Assembly: GCA_040902195.1 (NCBI GenBank)
Contig: JBBDXS010000002.1
Location: 1 to 64,000 of the forward strand
Reading direction: 5' to 3'
DNA: 64,000 nucleotides
DNA from: JBBDXS01 sp040902195
Lineage (GTDB): Bacteria > Chloroflexota > Dehalococcoidia > DSTF01 > RBG-16-68-14
In this document: positions 48,823 through 57,658 of the stretch, in pieces
How positions within the stretch are numbered: the first letter of the stretch is position 1
Layout: every line of letters begins with the position of its first letter
Translations under genes and position numbers: made by a program
Notes under the pieces: model-generated
What the model was told of the DNA's origin: nothing
Seen by the model: only the letters and a program-made list of their open reading frames with translations
Databases searched by the model: none

Positions 48823-49473
48823 TCAACCAGGCGCTGAGTCGCTCGCGCTGGCGCGCGCCCAGACGGCGAAGAGCGGGTCGCTGTACGCCTCGACGCGCGG
48901 GCTGCGGTCCTGTGCGACGATCTCGCCCCAGCCGCCCGCATAGTGGAAGTACGCGCCGATAAGCCGCGCGCGTTCCTCATCCGAGCACGTCTGCCAGAGC
49001 GCGACGGCCTTCTCCGGAAACATGCGGTTCGAGAACGTGACGACGAACGGCGCGTCGAGCTTGACGACGCGCCGGACATCGCGGAACACCTCGACGGGGC
49101 TCGTGAGGTACTGCACGGAGACAGCGAGCACGACGGCGTCGAACGACGCGTCCTCGAACGGCAGGCGCGCGCCGGCGTTGAGGTCGTGCACGACCCACTC
49201 GTCGAGCTGCTTGTTTTCGCGTAGCTCCGTCTCGTTCATGCCGAGGCCGACGACGCGCGTGTACGCCACGTCCGCCGGAAGGTGCGACACCCAGCTCGAC
49301 ATGAGATCGAGGATGACGCCGCCCGGCGGCAGCAGCTCCGCGTAGAGCCGGCGCACGGCCTCGATGGCGTGGTCGTCGATGTGGGTAACGAGTCGCGGGA
49401 ACGCATAGAATGAGGCGTCCTCGCGTTCGTCCACGCGGCGGAAGTGCTCCGGCTCGAACGGTGGCCCGCTCAC
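48823..49473 (-). CDS. SAM-dependent methyltransferase (type 11)
   Basis: A 216-aa class I methyltransferase. Motif I is G-G-V-I-L-D-L-M-S-S-W-V-S-H-L-P, a variant seen in a conserved subfamily; acidic motif V-V-G-L-G-M-N-E; then V-V-H-D-L-N. The GTG start at 49473 gives V-S-G-P-P-F-E-P; the frame stays open upstream. Substrate unknown. Confidence 0.85.
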   Translation of the reverse strand: MSGPPFEPEHFRRVDEREDASFYAFPRLVTHIDDHAIEAVRRLYAELLPPGGVILDLMSSWVSHLPADVAYTRVVGLGMNETELRENKQLDEWVVHDLNAGARLPFEDASFDAVVLAVSVQYLTSPVEVFRDVRRVVKLDAPFVVTFSNRMFPEKAVALWQTCSDEERARLIGAYFHYAGGWGEIVAQDRSPRVEAYSDPLFAVWARASASDSAPG

Positions 49474-49558
49474 GAGTGTATGGTAACAGCCCCGCTTGTT
49501 GCCTCGAGCGGGAACGCTCCGATAGCATGGCTGGAACGTCCCGAACGGAGGCAGGACA

Positions 49559-50212
49559 CTGATCGGCGCTATCGAAGACGCTCTGCTGCACTTCATCGAG
49601 AACACGTACGACGCCATCGAGTGGCCGGGCGTCGTGCTGCTCATGGCGATCGAGAGCGCCTGCATCCCGCTCCCCAGCGAGCTGATCATGCCGTTGGCGG
49701 GCTGGATGCTGATCGAGGCACGCGGGCATAGCGCCTGGTGGCTGATACTCGCGGCGTTCTGCGGCGGGTTGGGCAACACCATCGGCTCGCTTATCGCGTA
49801 CTACGCGGGCGCCTGGGCCGGACGGCCGGCCGTCGTGAAATACGGCAAGTACATCCTGATCTCCCACCACGACCTCGATCTTGCGGACCGGTTCTTCCAG
49901 CGCTGGGGCAATTGGGCCGTCTTCGTATCGAGGCTGCTACCTATCGTCCGGACGTTCATTAGCCTGCCCGCCGGCATCTCGCGCATGCCGGTCGTTACGT
50001 TCACCATCTACACGTTCATCGGCGCGACGATCTGGTCGTTCTTCCTGGCCTGGGGCGGCTACGCGCTGGGATCGAACTGGGAGGACCTGCGCGCCTGGAT
50101 GCGCCCTGCCGACATTCCGATCGCGATCATCCTGGTCGCACTCGTCGCGTGGTACGTCTACCGCCACGTCAAGCGCGCCTGGGCGGAGCCGGGAGCCGTC
50201 GAGGAGGCGTAG
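49559..50212 (+). CDS. DedA-family membrane protein (first of two)
   Basis: An SNARE-associated/DedA-family protein, implicated in lipid scrambling and envelope homeostasis. The amphipathic N-terminal part (L-I-G-A-I-E-D-A-L-L-H-F-I-E-N-T-Y) is typical, followed by E-S-A-C-I-P-L-P-S-E and F-V-S-R-L-L-P-I-V-R-T-F. The natural beginning falls at a CTG (49559), 7 bases after GGAGG and overlapping the stop of an 11-codon ATG mini-ORF (49527); the first conventional start, a GTG at 49634, would delete the first helix. Start therefore uncertain. Confidence 0.82.
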   Translation: MIGAIEDALLHFIENTYDAIEWPGVVLLMAIESACIPLPSELIMPLAGWMLIEARGHSAWWLILAAFCGGLGNTIGSLIAYYAGAWAGRPAVVKYGKYILISHHDLDLADRFFQRWGNWAVFVSRLLPIVRTFISLPAGISRMPVVTFTIYTFIGATIWSFFLAWGGYALGSNWEDLRAWMRPADIPIAIILVALVAWYVYRHVKRAWAEPGAVEEA

Positions 50213-50216
50213 ACGT

Positions 50217-50996
50217 TTGTCAGCCGGCGAAGCCGAGGAAGAGCAAGGCTGGCGCTCACGCGACCTGACCTGGATCGCGCTGTTTGCGGCGATCATCATC
50301 GCGGGGCGTTTCGCTCCGTTCAAGCCGGTCCGCACGTTCTTCGGCAGCTTTAGCTGGCTCACGGAACAGGCGCTCCACGTCGCCGCCGGCCTCTTCGATA
50401 CCTACGGCTACCAGACAGCGTTCTTCGCCCCCATGCTCGAGAACACGCTCTTCATCGGCGCGCTGATCCCGGGCACGATTGTCATGCTGATCGCCGGTCT
50501 GAGCGCGCACGATGGGCGCATCTCACTCATTCCCGCGATCATGCTCGCGGCCGCCGGCGCAATTATCGGCGATACGATCAGCTACGGCATGGGCCGTTTC
50601 GGGGCGACGCGGCTCGGGCCGGAGGCGCGGCTGGCGAAGTTCGCGGAGCGCATGCGCGAGCCCCTCTTGCGCAACAGCGTGTGGCTGGTGCTGAGCTATC
50701 ACTTCGCGGGCTACTCGCGCCTGATCGGCCCCGCCGCCGCCGGATTCCTGCACATGCCGTTCTGGCGCTGGGCGCTGCTCGATTACATCGGCGTCACCGT
50801 GTGGGTGATCGTCTTCATGACGGGAGGCTACCTGCTCGGCGTAGCCGGACTGACGCTGGACGACTCGGACCGGAGCGTCCAGGTCTTCGAGATCGTTCTC
50901 TTCGTCTTCTTCCTGCTGGCCGTCTTCGGCGTGGTCAACCGCGCGAAACGTCAGGAGGCCAAGCAAGAGATTGAAGCGCGCGAGACGATCGAGTAG
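50217..50996 (+). CDS. DedA-family membrane protein (second of two)
   Basis: A 259-aa DedA-family paralogue beginning at a TTG (50217), 4 bases after the first gene stop and 10 after GAGGAGG. E-N-T-L-F-I-G-A-L-I-P-G and F-A-G-Y-S-R-L-I-G-P-A-A-A-G match family motifs 1 and 2. Together with the first copy it forms a tandem pair. It is convergent with the cyclase array. Confidence 0.85.
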   Translation: MSAGEAEEEQGWRSRDLTWIALFAAIIIAGRFAPFKPVRTFFGSFSWLTEQALHVAAGLFDTYGYQTAFFAPMLENTLFIGALIPGTIVMLIAGLSAHDGRISLIPAIMLAAAGAIIGDTISYGMGRFGATRLGPEARLAKFAERMREPLLRNSVWLVLSYHFAGYSRLIGPAAAGFLHMPFWRWALLDYIGVTVWVIVFMTGGYLLGVAGLTLDDSDRSVQVFEIVLFVFFLLAVFGVVNRAKRQEAKQEIEARETIE

Positions 50997-50998
50997 CG

Positions 50999-52297
50999 CT
51001 AAGCGTCCCGCCGGCGCACCGCGTACACGCGCACCGGCTCCCCCACCCCCTTCATCTCCTGCTCCCCTCGATCCTCAAACACCACCCCCGCCGAGGAGCG
51101 CGCCATCCCCCGCACCACGTCCGAGACGAGGATCTCGCCGGGAGCGGAGAGCGCGCAGATGCGCGCGGCGATGTTCACCGCGCCGCCGAAGACGTTGTTC
51201 TCCTCCCGGATCACGTCTCCCGCGTGCAACCCGATGTGCAGCCCCAGCTCCGAAGCGGCACTCAGCGCCAAACACCTCCGTGCCCCCTCGATCGCCTGCG
51301 CCGCCGACCCAAACGTCGCCAGCACCCCGTCCCCCAGCGTCTTCGCCTCCACCGTCACCCCGCCGGCATCGCGGATCGCAGCGCGCAGGCTGGCGTCGAG
51401 CGCGCGCGATGCGTTGCGGAAGCGCGCGTCGCCCATGCGCTCGGTGAGTTCTGTGGAGGAGACGATATCGGTGAAGAGGATGACGGCGGCGCCACCACCA
51501 GCAGCCGGAGCTGGCGGCGGACTGTCAGGCGCGGCCTCGACGCCCATGAACTCTAGGATCGCCGCAAACCACTCATTGCCGGCATCGGGTGTCGAGGCGA
51601 CGCGGCAGTTCGGCACGAGGCTCGCCAGCGCGAGCGACGCATCTCGCGCTGGCCCATCCTTTGCAATACAGAGCAGTGTGGGTACAGGGATGCGCTGATA
51701 GATCGCGCTGAGATCCGCGTCTGCGAACGCTGCCCGGTACGCGGCAAAGACCTCGGCCGTCATGGACTCGCGCATCGCGTTGCTGTACCAGCGCTGACCT
51801 GAGACAGGCCCGTCAGGAAACACGGTGCCGGCCCAGCGGCGGCGATCCAGGGACCAGTTGTCGCGAATCGCTGCGCCTGTTCGGCGGACGATGGGGAACG
51901 CGGGGAACATACAGATCAGTTCCCGGACGCGGCCAGGTTGCTGAGCTGCGTAGAAAGCGGCGCTGGCCGTGGCGGTGGCGGTTCCGATCAGGGTGAACTG
52001 GGCTCCAGCGAGGTGTGCCGCGACAGCTTCGATCGCCCGCACCTGTGCCTCCAGAGAGAAGTCGCTGACATCGCGTTGCGAGGCGCCGATGCCTGCGGCA
52101 TCGAAGATCGTCACCTGCGTACGGGCGGACAGTGTTCGAATGGTGTCGTTGAGCGGGGCCGAGCCAGTCCAATGATGCTGCATGGCGATGCTGTGGTCGT
52201 GGCAATAGAGGATCGGCGGGCCGTCGCCGCTCGTGCTATAGGCGATGCTGACGCCGTCGGACGTGCGGGCGTACTGGATCTGCGGCTCGATGCTCAT
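50999..52297 (-). CDS. Pseudo-alpha/beta-hydrolase-nucleotide cyclase fusion 1
   Basis: A 432-aa protein with an alpha/beta-hydrolase-fold N-terminal domain (~1-255) and a class III cyclase domain (~270-430). In the hydrolase the nucleophile elbow is G-T-A (105-107), so Ser is Ala. In the cyclase the metal Asp residues D277 (F-T-D-I-V) and D323 (L-G-D-G), K319, N375 and R379 (V-N-I-A-A-R) are present, but the purine-specifying Asp position is Asn (E-N-N-V-F-G). Last gene of the six-gene array; start overlaps gene 2's stop by 4 nt. Confidence 0.88.
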   Translation of the reverse strand: MSIEPQIQYARTSDGVSIAYSTSGDGPPILYCHDHSIAMQHHWTGSAPLNDTIRTLSARTQVTIFDAAGIGASQRDVSDFSLEAQVRAIEAVAAHLAGAQFTLIGTATATASAAFYAAQQPGRVRELICMFPAFPIVRRTGAAIRDNWSLDRRRWAGTVFPDGPVSGQRWYSNAMRESMTAEVFAAYRAAFADADLSAIYQRIPVPTLLCIAKDGPARDASLALASLVPNCRVASTPDAGNEWFAAILEFMGVEAAPDSPPPAPAAGGGAAVILFTDIVSSTELTERMGDARFRNASRALDASLRAAIRDAGGVTVEAKTLGDGVLATFGSAAQAIEGARRCLALSAASELGLHIGLHAGDVIREENNVFGGAVNIAARICALSAPGEILVSDVVRGMARSSAGVVFEDRGEQEMKGVGEPVRVYAVRRRDA

Positions 52298-53670
52298 ACG
52301 CTTCCTCGCACCGCATACACGCGCACCGGCTCGCCGACGCCCTTCATCTCTTGCTCGCCGCGGTCCGCGAACTCCACGCCGGCCGAGGAGCGCGCCATCC
52401 CGCGCACGACGTCCGAGACGAGGATCTCCCCCGGCGCCGAGAGCCCGCAGATGCGCGACGCGATGTTCACCGCGCCGCCGAAGACGTTGTTCTCCTCCCG
52501 GATCACGTCGCCCGCGTGCAGGCCGATGTGGAGGCCCAACTCCGATGCCGCCGACAGTGCCAGGCAGCGCCGCGCACCGCCGATCGCCTGCGCGGCCGAG
52601 GGGAACGTGGCGAGCACACCGTCGCCCAGCAGCTTGCCGTCGATGGCAGTCCCGCCGGCATCGTGGATCGCGTCGCGCAGCCCTGCGTCCAGCGCCCGCG
52701 ACGCCTCTCGAAACGTGACATCACCCAAACGCTCGGTGAGTTCTGTGGAGGAGACGATATCGGTGAACATGATGACGGCTGTCCCGGTCGCATGTGTCTC
52801 CGGCGTGCGGACGCGATCCCGCGTCGACGTGCGGCGCGCGCCGTCGGCCCCTTCGCGAAAGAACTCCTCGATGGCGGCGTTGCGCGAAGACAGAATGGCG
52901 GCCGTGTAGTTAAGGTTCGGCTGCAACGCGTTGGGGTGTGCCACTTCCACGTCAAGGAAGCGTGCACCGGGGATAGCCGCCGCGTACATGCGGGCGTGCT
53001 TGCTATTGTCGCCTGCCGACACGACGAGGGTTGGGCAGGAGACGTTCGGCAGATATGGCGTCGCGTCCCACTCCCGCCAAGCGGCCATAACTCTCAGGTA
53101 GTCCGCCTGGTCGATGCTCTCGCGCATGAAGCGGGCATAGGGGAGGTCGGGGTGCGGCTCCCAGCCCTGCAGGAAGTGCGCCAGGGTCTCCGTGTACACC
53201 CGCCAGTTCGTGCCGGCGAGCGAGCGGACGGCGACCTGGTTCTCGTCGGCGAAGAGGTCAGCGAGCCGCACAGGTGCCGCGCCCGCCAGCACGAGGCGTC
53301 GTATCCGGCAGGGTTGCCGGGCAGCCAGCGCCGCCGCGGGGTGTGCGCGGTTGATGGCGAGGAGATCGAATTCGTCGAGGTGGAGGCTGTCGGCGACGGC
53401 GGTGACGTCTCGTGCCCAGTCCTCGACCCCCAGCCGTTCGACACCGCGTTGCGACATGCCGTAGTTGCGCGGATCCCACCGCACGAGCATGGCGTCCCTG
53501 GCGATGCGCTCGTAAAACGCCGCGATTGCAGGGATACGCAGCTCAAGTCCGGTGTGCGAGAAGGTAAGGGGTGACGAGACGAAGAGCGGCGGGCCCTCGC
53601 CCATTATCCAGTAAGCGATGCTCACGCCGTCCGAGGTCGTTGCGTAGCGGATCTGGGGCTCGATGCTCAT
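52294..53670 (-). CDS. Pseudo-alpha/beta-hydrolase-nucleotide cyclase fusion 2
   Basis: A 458-aa paralogue. Nucleophile elbow is A-I-N (Ser to Asn). Cyclase domain ~295-455 keeps F-T-D-I-V, K-L-L-G-D-G, E-E-N-N-V-F-G and V-N-I-A-S-R. The ATG at 53670 (M-S-I-E-P-Q-I-R-Y) matches the common paralogue N terminus; the frame stays open upstream only because of a frameshift in gene 3. The start overlaps the corrected gene 3 stop by 4 nt. Confidence 0.88.
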   Translation of the reverse strand: MSIEPQIRYATTSDGVSIAYWIMGEGPPLFVSSPLTFSHTGLELRIPAIAAFYERIARDAMLVRWDPRNYGMSQRGVERLGVEDWARDVTAVADSLHLDEFDLLAINRAHPAAALAARQPCRIRRLVLAGAAPVRLADLFADENQVAVRSLAGTNWRVYTETLAHFLQGWEPHPDLPYARFMRESIDQADYLRVMAAWREWDATPYLPNVSCPTLVVSAGDNSKHARMYAAAIPGARFLDVEVAHPNALQPNLNYTAAILSSRNAAIEEFFREGADGARRTSTRDRVRTPETHATGTAVIMFTDIVSSTELTERLGDVTFREASRALDAGLRDAIHDAGGTAIDGKLLGDGVLATFPSAAQAIGGARRCLALSAASELGLHIGLHAGDVIREENNVFGGAVNIASRICGLSAPGEILVSDVVRGMARSSAGVEFADRGEQEMKGVGEPVRVYAVRGSV

Positions 53671-54987
53671 CTCTCCCCCCGCACCGCGTACACGCGCACC
53701 GGCTCTCCGACGCCCTTCATCTCTTGCTCGCCGCGGTCCGCAAACTCCACGCCGGCCGACGACCGCGCCATGCCGCGCACGACGTCCGATACCAGGATCT
53801 CTCCCGGCGCCGATAGCCCGCAGATCCGCGCGGCGATGTTCACCGCGCCGCCGAACACGTTGTTCTCCTCCCGGATCACGTCGCCTGCGTGCAGACCGAT
53901 GTGCAGGCCCAGCTCCGACGCGGCGCTGAGGGCGAGGCAGCGTCGAGCGCCGTCGATCGCCTGCGCTGCTGACGGGAACGTCGCGAGGACGCCGTCGCCC
54001 AGCAGCTTCCCGTCGATCGCTGCCCCGCCGGTCCCGGATCGCGTCGCGCAGCCCTGCGTCGAGCGCCCGCGACGCCTCGCGGAAACGCGTGTCGCCGAGG
54101 CGCTCGGTGAGTTCGGTGGAGGAAACGATATCGGTGAAGAGGATGACCGCCGTACCGGAGGCGGTGGGCACGATCTCCGCTGGCGCTGTCGGTGATTGAC
54201 CAAGGAATTCGAGTACCAGAGCGGCCTGCTGCGCGAAGGTTGGGTCGGCGTACTGCCGAAACATCGCACCGGGAATCCTGGCGGCGATACGCTGGCAAAC
54301 CCGCGCCGGGACCGGGCTTGGGTCGTTTCTCATGACCAGCGCCGGCTGACGAACGCGCCCGAGTAGGTCGCCTACATCCGTAGCTTCTTGCAATCGCAGG
54401 TACTGAAGGCCCACGGAGCGATCTACCCAGCCGCCCATAGCTTGCGCGAACGGATCAAGCCAGGGCGTGTCGACCGGGTCGAGGCCGAAAAGCACGCGGG
54501 CAGCAGTCTTCAGGTAGACATCCCAGTCCGCTTCAGCCAGCACGAGATTCACTCGACCGTATGGCGTGTCCGCCAAATCGCTCATACGCTGCCAGGGCTG
54601 CTCGAGAATCAGGTGGGTAGCGCGGTCCTGGAACGCGAGAGCGACATCCAAGGCCGTCGACGCCGCCAGCAAGCTCATGTCGCCCAGGACGGCGAAGCGG
54701 TCGAGCCGCGCCGCCCCGATCACAGCTTCAGCATCCCGAAGCAGTGTCGCCGTCGACACTTCGTTGACGTCGCGTTCGGACATGCCCGTGCCCCGCGCAT
54801 CGAACATGATCAGGCGAAGGGATCGCGCCAGCGCTCCAAAGAAGACCTCCGCCAGCGCGAACAAGTCCTGCACGTGACTGAAAGGTCCTCCTCCGCAATA
54901 CAGCAGTGCCGGCCCCTCACCCGCCTCGAGCCAGGCAATGCTCACGCCGTCGCTGGTGGTGGCGTACTGGACGGGTGGCGCGTCCAT
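53667..54987 (-). pseudogene. Alpha/beta-hydrolase-nucleotide cyclase fusion 3, frameshifted
   Basis: Starts at 54987 (M-D-A-P-P-V-Q-Y), overlapping gene 4's stop. The hydrolase domain (~1-270) has G-D-M at the nucleophile elbow (Ser to Met). Within the cyclase domain near 54034 (R-D-A-I-R-D) two bases are missing relative to its paralogues, shifting the frame. Restored, the domain continues (D-G-K-L-L-G-D-G, E-E-N-N-V-F-G, V-N-I-A-A-R) to 53667. Left as is, the shifted frame has no stop and runs directly into gene 2, giving a 903-codon fused ORF. Either a genuine pseudogene or an assembly error. Confidence 0.8.
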
Positions 54988-56345
54988 CAGGAATCCACCC
55001 GCCACCGCACAGCGTAGACGCGCACCGGCTCACCGACGCCCTTCATCTCTTGCTCGCCACGGTCCGCGAACTCCACGCCGGCCGAGGAGCGCGCCATCCC
55101 GCGCACCACGTCCGAGACAAGGATCTCGCCCGGCGCCGACAGCGCGCAGATGCGCGCCGCGATGTTTACCGCTCCGCCGAAGACGTTGTTCTCCTCCCGG
55201 ATCACGTCGCCCGCGTGCAGACCGATATGCAGTCCAAGTTCCGACGCGGCGCTCAGCGCCAGACAGCGCCGCGCGCCGTCGATCGCCTGCGCTGCTGACG
55301 GGAACGTCGCGAGGACGCCGTCGCCGAGCAGCTTGCCGTCGATGGCAGTCCCGCCGGCATCGTGGATCGCGTCGCGCAGCCCAGCGTCCAGCGCCCGCGA
55401 CGCCGCTCGAAACGTGACATCACCCAAACGCTCGGTGAGCGCCGTCGACGCGACGATATCGGTGAAGAGGATGACGGCGGTCTCCGCAGCCCTCACCGAT
55501 CGTGATGCCACGGCGGGTGTGCGACGCGGCGTCCCTTCCGGTCTCAGAAAGTCGAGGATGGCATCCGTCGCGCCGCGGTCAAACGGAAGTGCGCCGTACG
55601 GTTGCGTGCTGAGCTTGAAGCGAGCGCCGCGTATGCGCCCCGCAACTCCACGGGAAAGCGCCAACGGCACAAAGTCATTCTCAGACCCGAAGACCAGAGT
55701 CGGCGCCTGGATCGAGCCCAGCGACGAAGCCGCGCTGCTTCGCCGATTCTCGATTCGATAGGCGAGGAATACGTCGGGCGTGAAGGTCGCCTTTAGTAGC
55801 CGCACCCAACTCCGTTGAAGCTCCGGGTCGTCGTATCCGGTAGCACGACTTACCGCCGAGTTAACGAGGAAGTCCCACTGCTCAGGAATCAGCGATTCGC
55901 GACCATTCCAAGTGGTGAACGAGGGGCTTTGGTACAGGGCCTCGCCATCATCGAACGGATTCATGAGCACGAGATGCGAGACCTGATCAGGGTGTCGTCC
56001 TGCATATGTGATGGTCTCCACGCTTCCAAACGTGAATCCAAGCAACGCGAACCGGGAAAGGCCCAGCGCACCGACCACGGCGCTGATGTCGCCGACTCGT
56101 GCCTGTGCCGAGACATCGGAGGCTGGGCCGGACATGCCCGTGCTCCGTCCGTCGAATCGCACGAGTTGATGTTCCGAAGCGAGGGCCAGCAAGCTCTCGC
56201 GGTAGCGCTCCTCCTGCCACTCCATGGAAAGATGCGCCGGCATCGTCGATGTGAGCACGAGCGGCGGGCCCTCACCGATAGAGTAGTAGGCGATACTGAC
56301 GCCGTCCTCAGTCGTGCAGTACCGGATCTCCGGTTCGCCGCTCAT
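54987..56345 (-). CDS. Pseudo-alpha/beta-hydrolase-nucleotide cyclase fusion 4
   Basis: A 452-aa paralogue. Elbow is G-F-T (Ser to Thr) in L-L-G-F-T-F-G-S. Cyclase ~285-445 has F-T-D-I-V-A-S, K-L-L-G-D-G, E-N-N-V-F-G and V-N-I-A-A-R. ATG at 56345 (M-S-G-E-P-E-I-R-Y) overlaps the gene 5 stop by 4 nt. Confidence 0.88.
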   Translation of the reverse strand: MSGEPEIRYCTTEDGVSIAYYSIGEGPPLVLTSTMPAHLSMEWQEERYRESLLALASEHQLVRFDGRSTGMSGPASDVSAQARVGDISAVVGALGLSRFALLGFTFGSVETITYAGRHPDQVSHLVLMNPFDDGEALYQSPSFTTWNGRESLIPEQWDFLVNSAVSRATGYDDPELQRSWVRLLKATFTPDVFLAYRIENRRSSAASSLGSIQAPTLVFGSENDFVPLALSRGVAGRIRGARFKLSTQPYGALPFDRGATDAILDFLRPEGTPRRTPAVASRSVRAAETAVILFTDIVASTALTERLGDVTFRAASRALDAGLRDAIHDAGGTAIDGKLLGDGVLATFPSAAQAIDGARRCLALSAASELGLHIGLHAGDVIREENNVFGGAVNIAARICALSAPGEILVSDVVRGMARSSAGVEFADRGEQEMKGVGEPVRVYAVRWRVDS

Positions 56346-57658
56346 TCCCGCCACCGCACAGCGTACACGCGCACCGGCTCGCCGACGCCCTTCATCTCTT
56401 GCTCGCCACGGTCCGCGAACTCCACGCCGGCCGACGACCGCGCCATGCCACGCACGACGTCCGACACGAGAATTTCGCCGGGAGCCGAGAGCGCGCAGAT
56501 CCGCGCCGCGATGTTGACCGCGCCGCCGAAGACGTTGTTCTCCTCCCGGATCACGTCGCCCGCGTGCAGACCGATGTGGAGGCCGAGCTCCGACGCCGCC
56601 GACAGTGCCAGGCAGCGCCGCGCACCGTCGATCGCCTGGGCGGCGGAGGGGAACGTCGCCAGCACGCCGTCGCCGAGCAGCTTGCCGCCGATCGCCGCGC
56701 CTCCGGCTTCGTGGATCGCGTCGCGCAGGCCCACATCGAGCGCGCGCGACGCCTCGCGGAAGCGCGTGTCCCCGAGGCGTTCCGTGAGGGCCGTCGAGTC
56801 GACGATATCGGTGAACAGAATGACGGCCGAACCTCCGGCTTGTGCCGCAGGCGCGTCGCCCTTCACGAAGTTCGCGACCTGTGACACGATTCGGGACCAT
56901 TGGCCCATCACACCGCCCTCGAGCGTGACGAGGCGCGACCCGCGTATGCCTGCCGCCAGTCTGCGCGCCATCTCAATCGGCCGCGTCCTTGTCCCCGTGT
57001 GATGAAGGATCAGGGTTGGAGCTTCGACTGCCGGGAGCAGAACGGTGACGTCGTCTTCGGCGAGCTGCGCCCGAAGCAGCCGGTCCGTCTCCCGCGTGAT
57101 ACACGCCTTGTAGAACTCAACCCACTCACTCGACTGGAAGGCATCGTCGCCGATGCCTCGAGCCAGCGACCCGCGACTCTCGACGAACATGTCCCAGTCC
57201 CGATCCAGCAGCTCCATCGAAATCTTCGTGAGGGGGTGCGCCATGTAGTCGGCGGACCTTGCGAACGTGTCCCATAGGATGAGGTGCGTGACGGACGCCG
57301 AATGGCGTGCGGCATAGGCTATCGTGAGCGGACCACTCCACTCGTTGCCCATGAGGGCTAACCGGCTTTGACCGACGCCTTCGACGACCGCCTCCAGGTC
57401 ACGCATGCGGGCCTCGAAGGAGAAGTCCGACACGTCTCGATCAGACAGTCCGAGGCCGCGCGCGTCGAATCGTACCAGCGTGAACTCCGCGGCGAGCTGG
57501 CCGAGGTACGCGCCCATCTGGCCCTCCCACTCGAGAGCGACGTGACAGTGTGGCAGGTCCGGTGCCGACAGCAGCAGCGGGCCAGAGCCCGTGACCGAAT
57601 AGGCGATGTTCACCCCATCGCTCGTCGTGCAGTAGCGGATCTGCGGCTCCATGCTCAC
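56342..57658 (-). CDS. Pseudo-alpha/beta-hydrolase-nucleotide cyclase fusion 5
   Basis: A 438-aa paralogue. Elbow is G-N-E (Ser to Glu) in M-G-N-E-W-S-G. Cyclase ~275-435 has F-T-D-I-V-D-S, G-K-L-L-G-D-G, E-N-N-V-F-G and V-N-I-A-A-R. The GTG at 57658 (V-S-M-E-P-Q-I-R-Y) preserves the array's 4-nt overlap; an ATG two codons later is also possible. Confidence 0.87.
   Translation of the reverse strand: MSMEPQIRYCTTSDGVNIAYSVTGSGPLLLSAPDLPHCHVALEWEGQMGAYLGQLAAEFTLVRFDARGLGLSDRDVSDFSFEARMRDLEAVVEGVGQSRLALMGNEWSGPLTIAYAARHSASVTHLILWDTFARSADYMAHPLTKISMELLDRDWDMFVESRGSLARGIGDDAFQSSEWVEFYKACITRETDRLLRAQLAEDDVTVLLPAVEAPTLILHHTGTRTRPIEMARRLAAGIRGSRLVTLEGGVMGQWSRIVSQVANFVKGDAPAAQAGGSAVILFTDIVDSTALTERLGDTRFREASRALDVGLRDAIHEAGGAAIGGKLLGDGVLATFPSAAQAIDGARRCLALSAASELGLHIGLHAGDVIREENNVFGGAVNIAARICALSAPGEILVSDVVRGMARSSAGVEFADRGEQEMKGVGEPVRVYAVRWRE

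Noticed and set aside
47196..49079. Extension of the carboxyltransferase to 627 codons
   Set aside because: The upstream part overlaps the methyltransferase gene; the family N terminus (M-A-E-I-T-N) is at 48746.
52294..55005. A single 903-aa natural double-hydrolase cyclase
   Set aside because: The middle ~120 residues are Arg/Gly-rich shifted-frame sequence and all paralogues show the same junction in another frame; explained by a two-base deletion.
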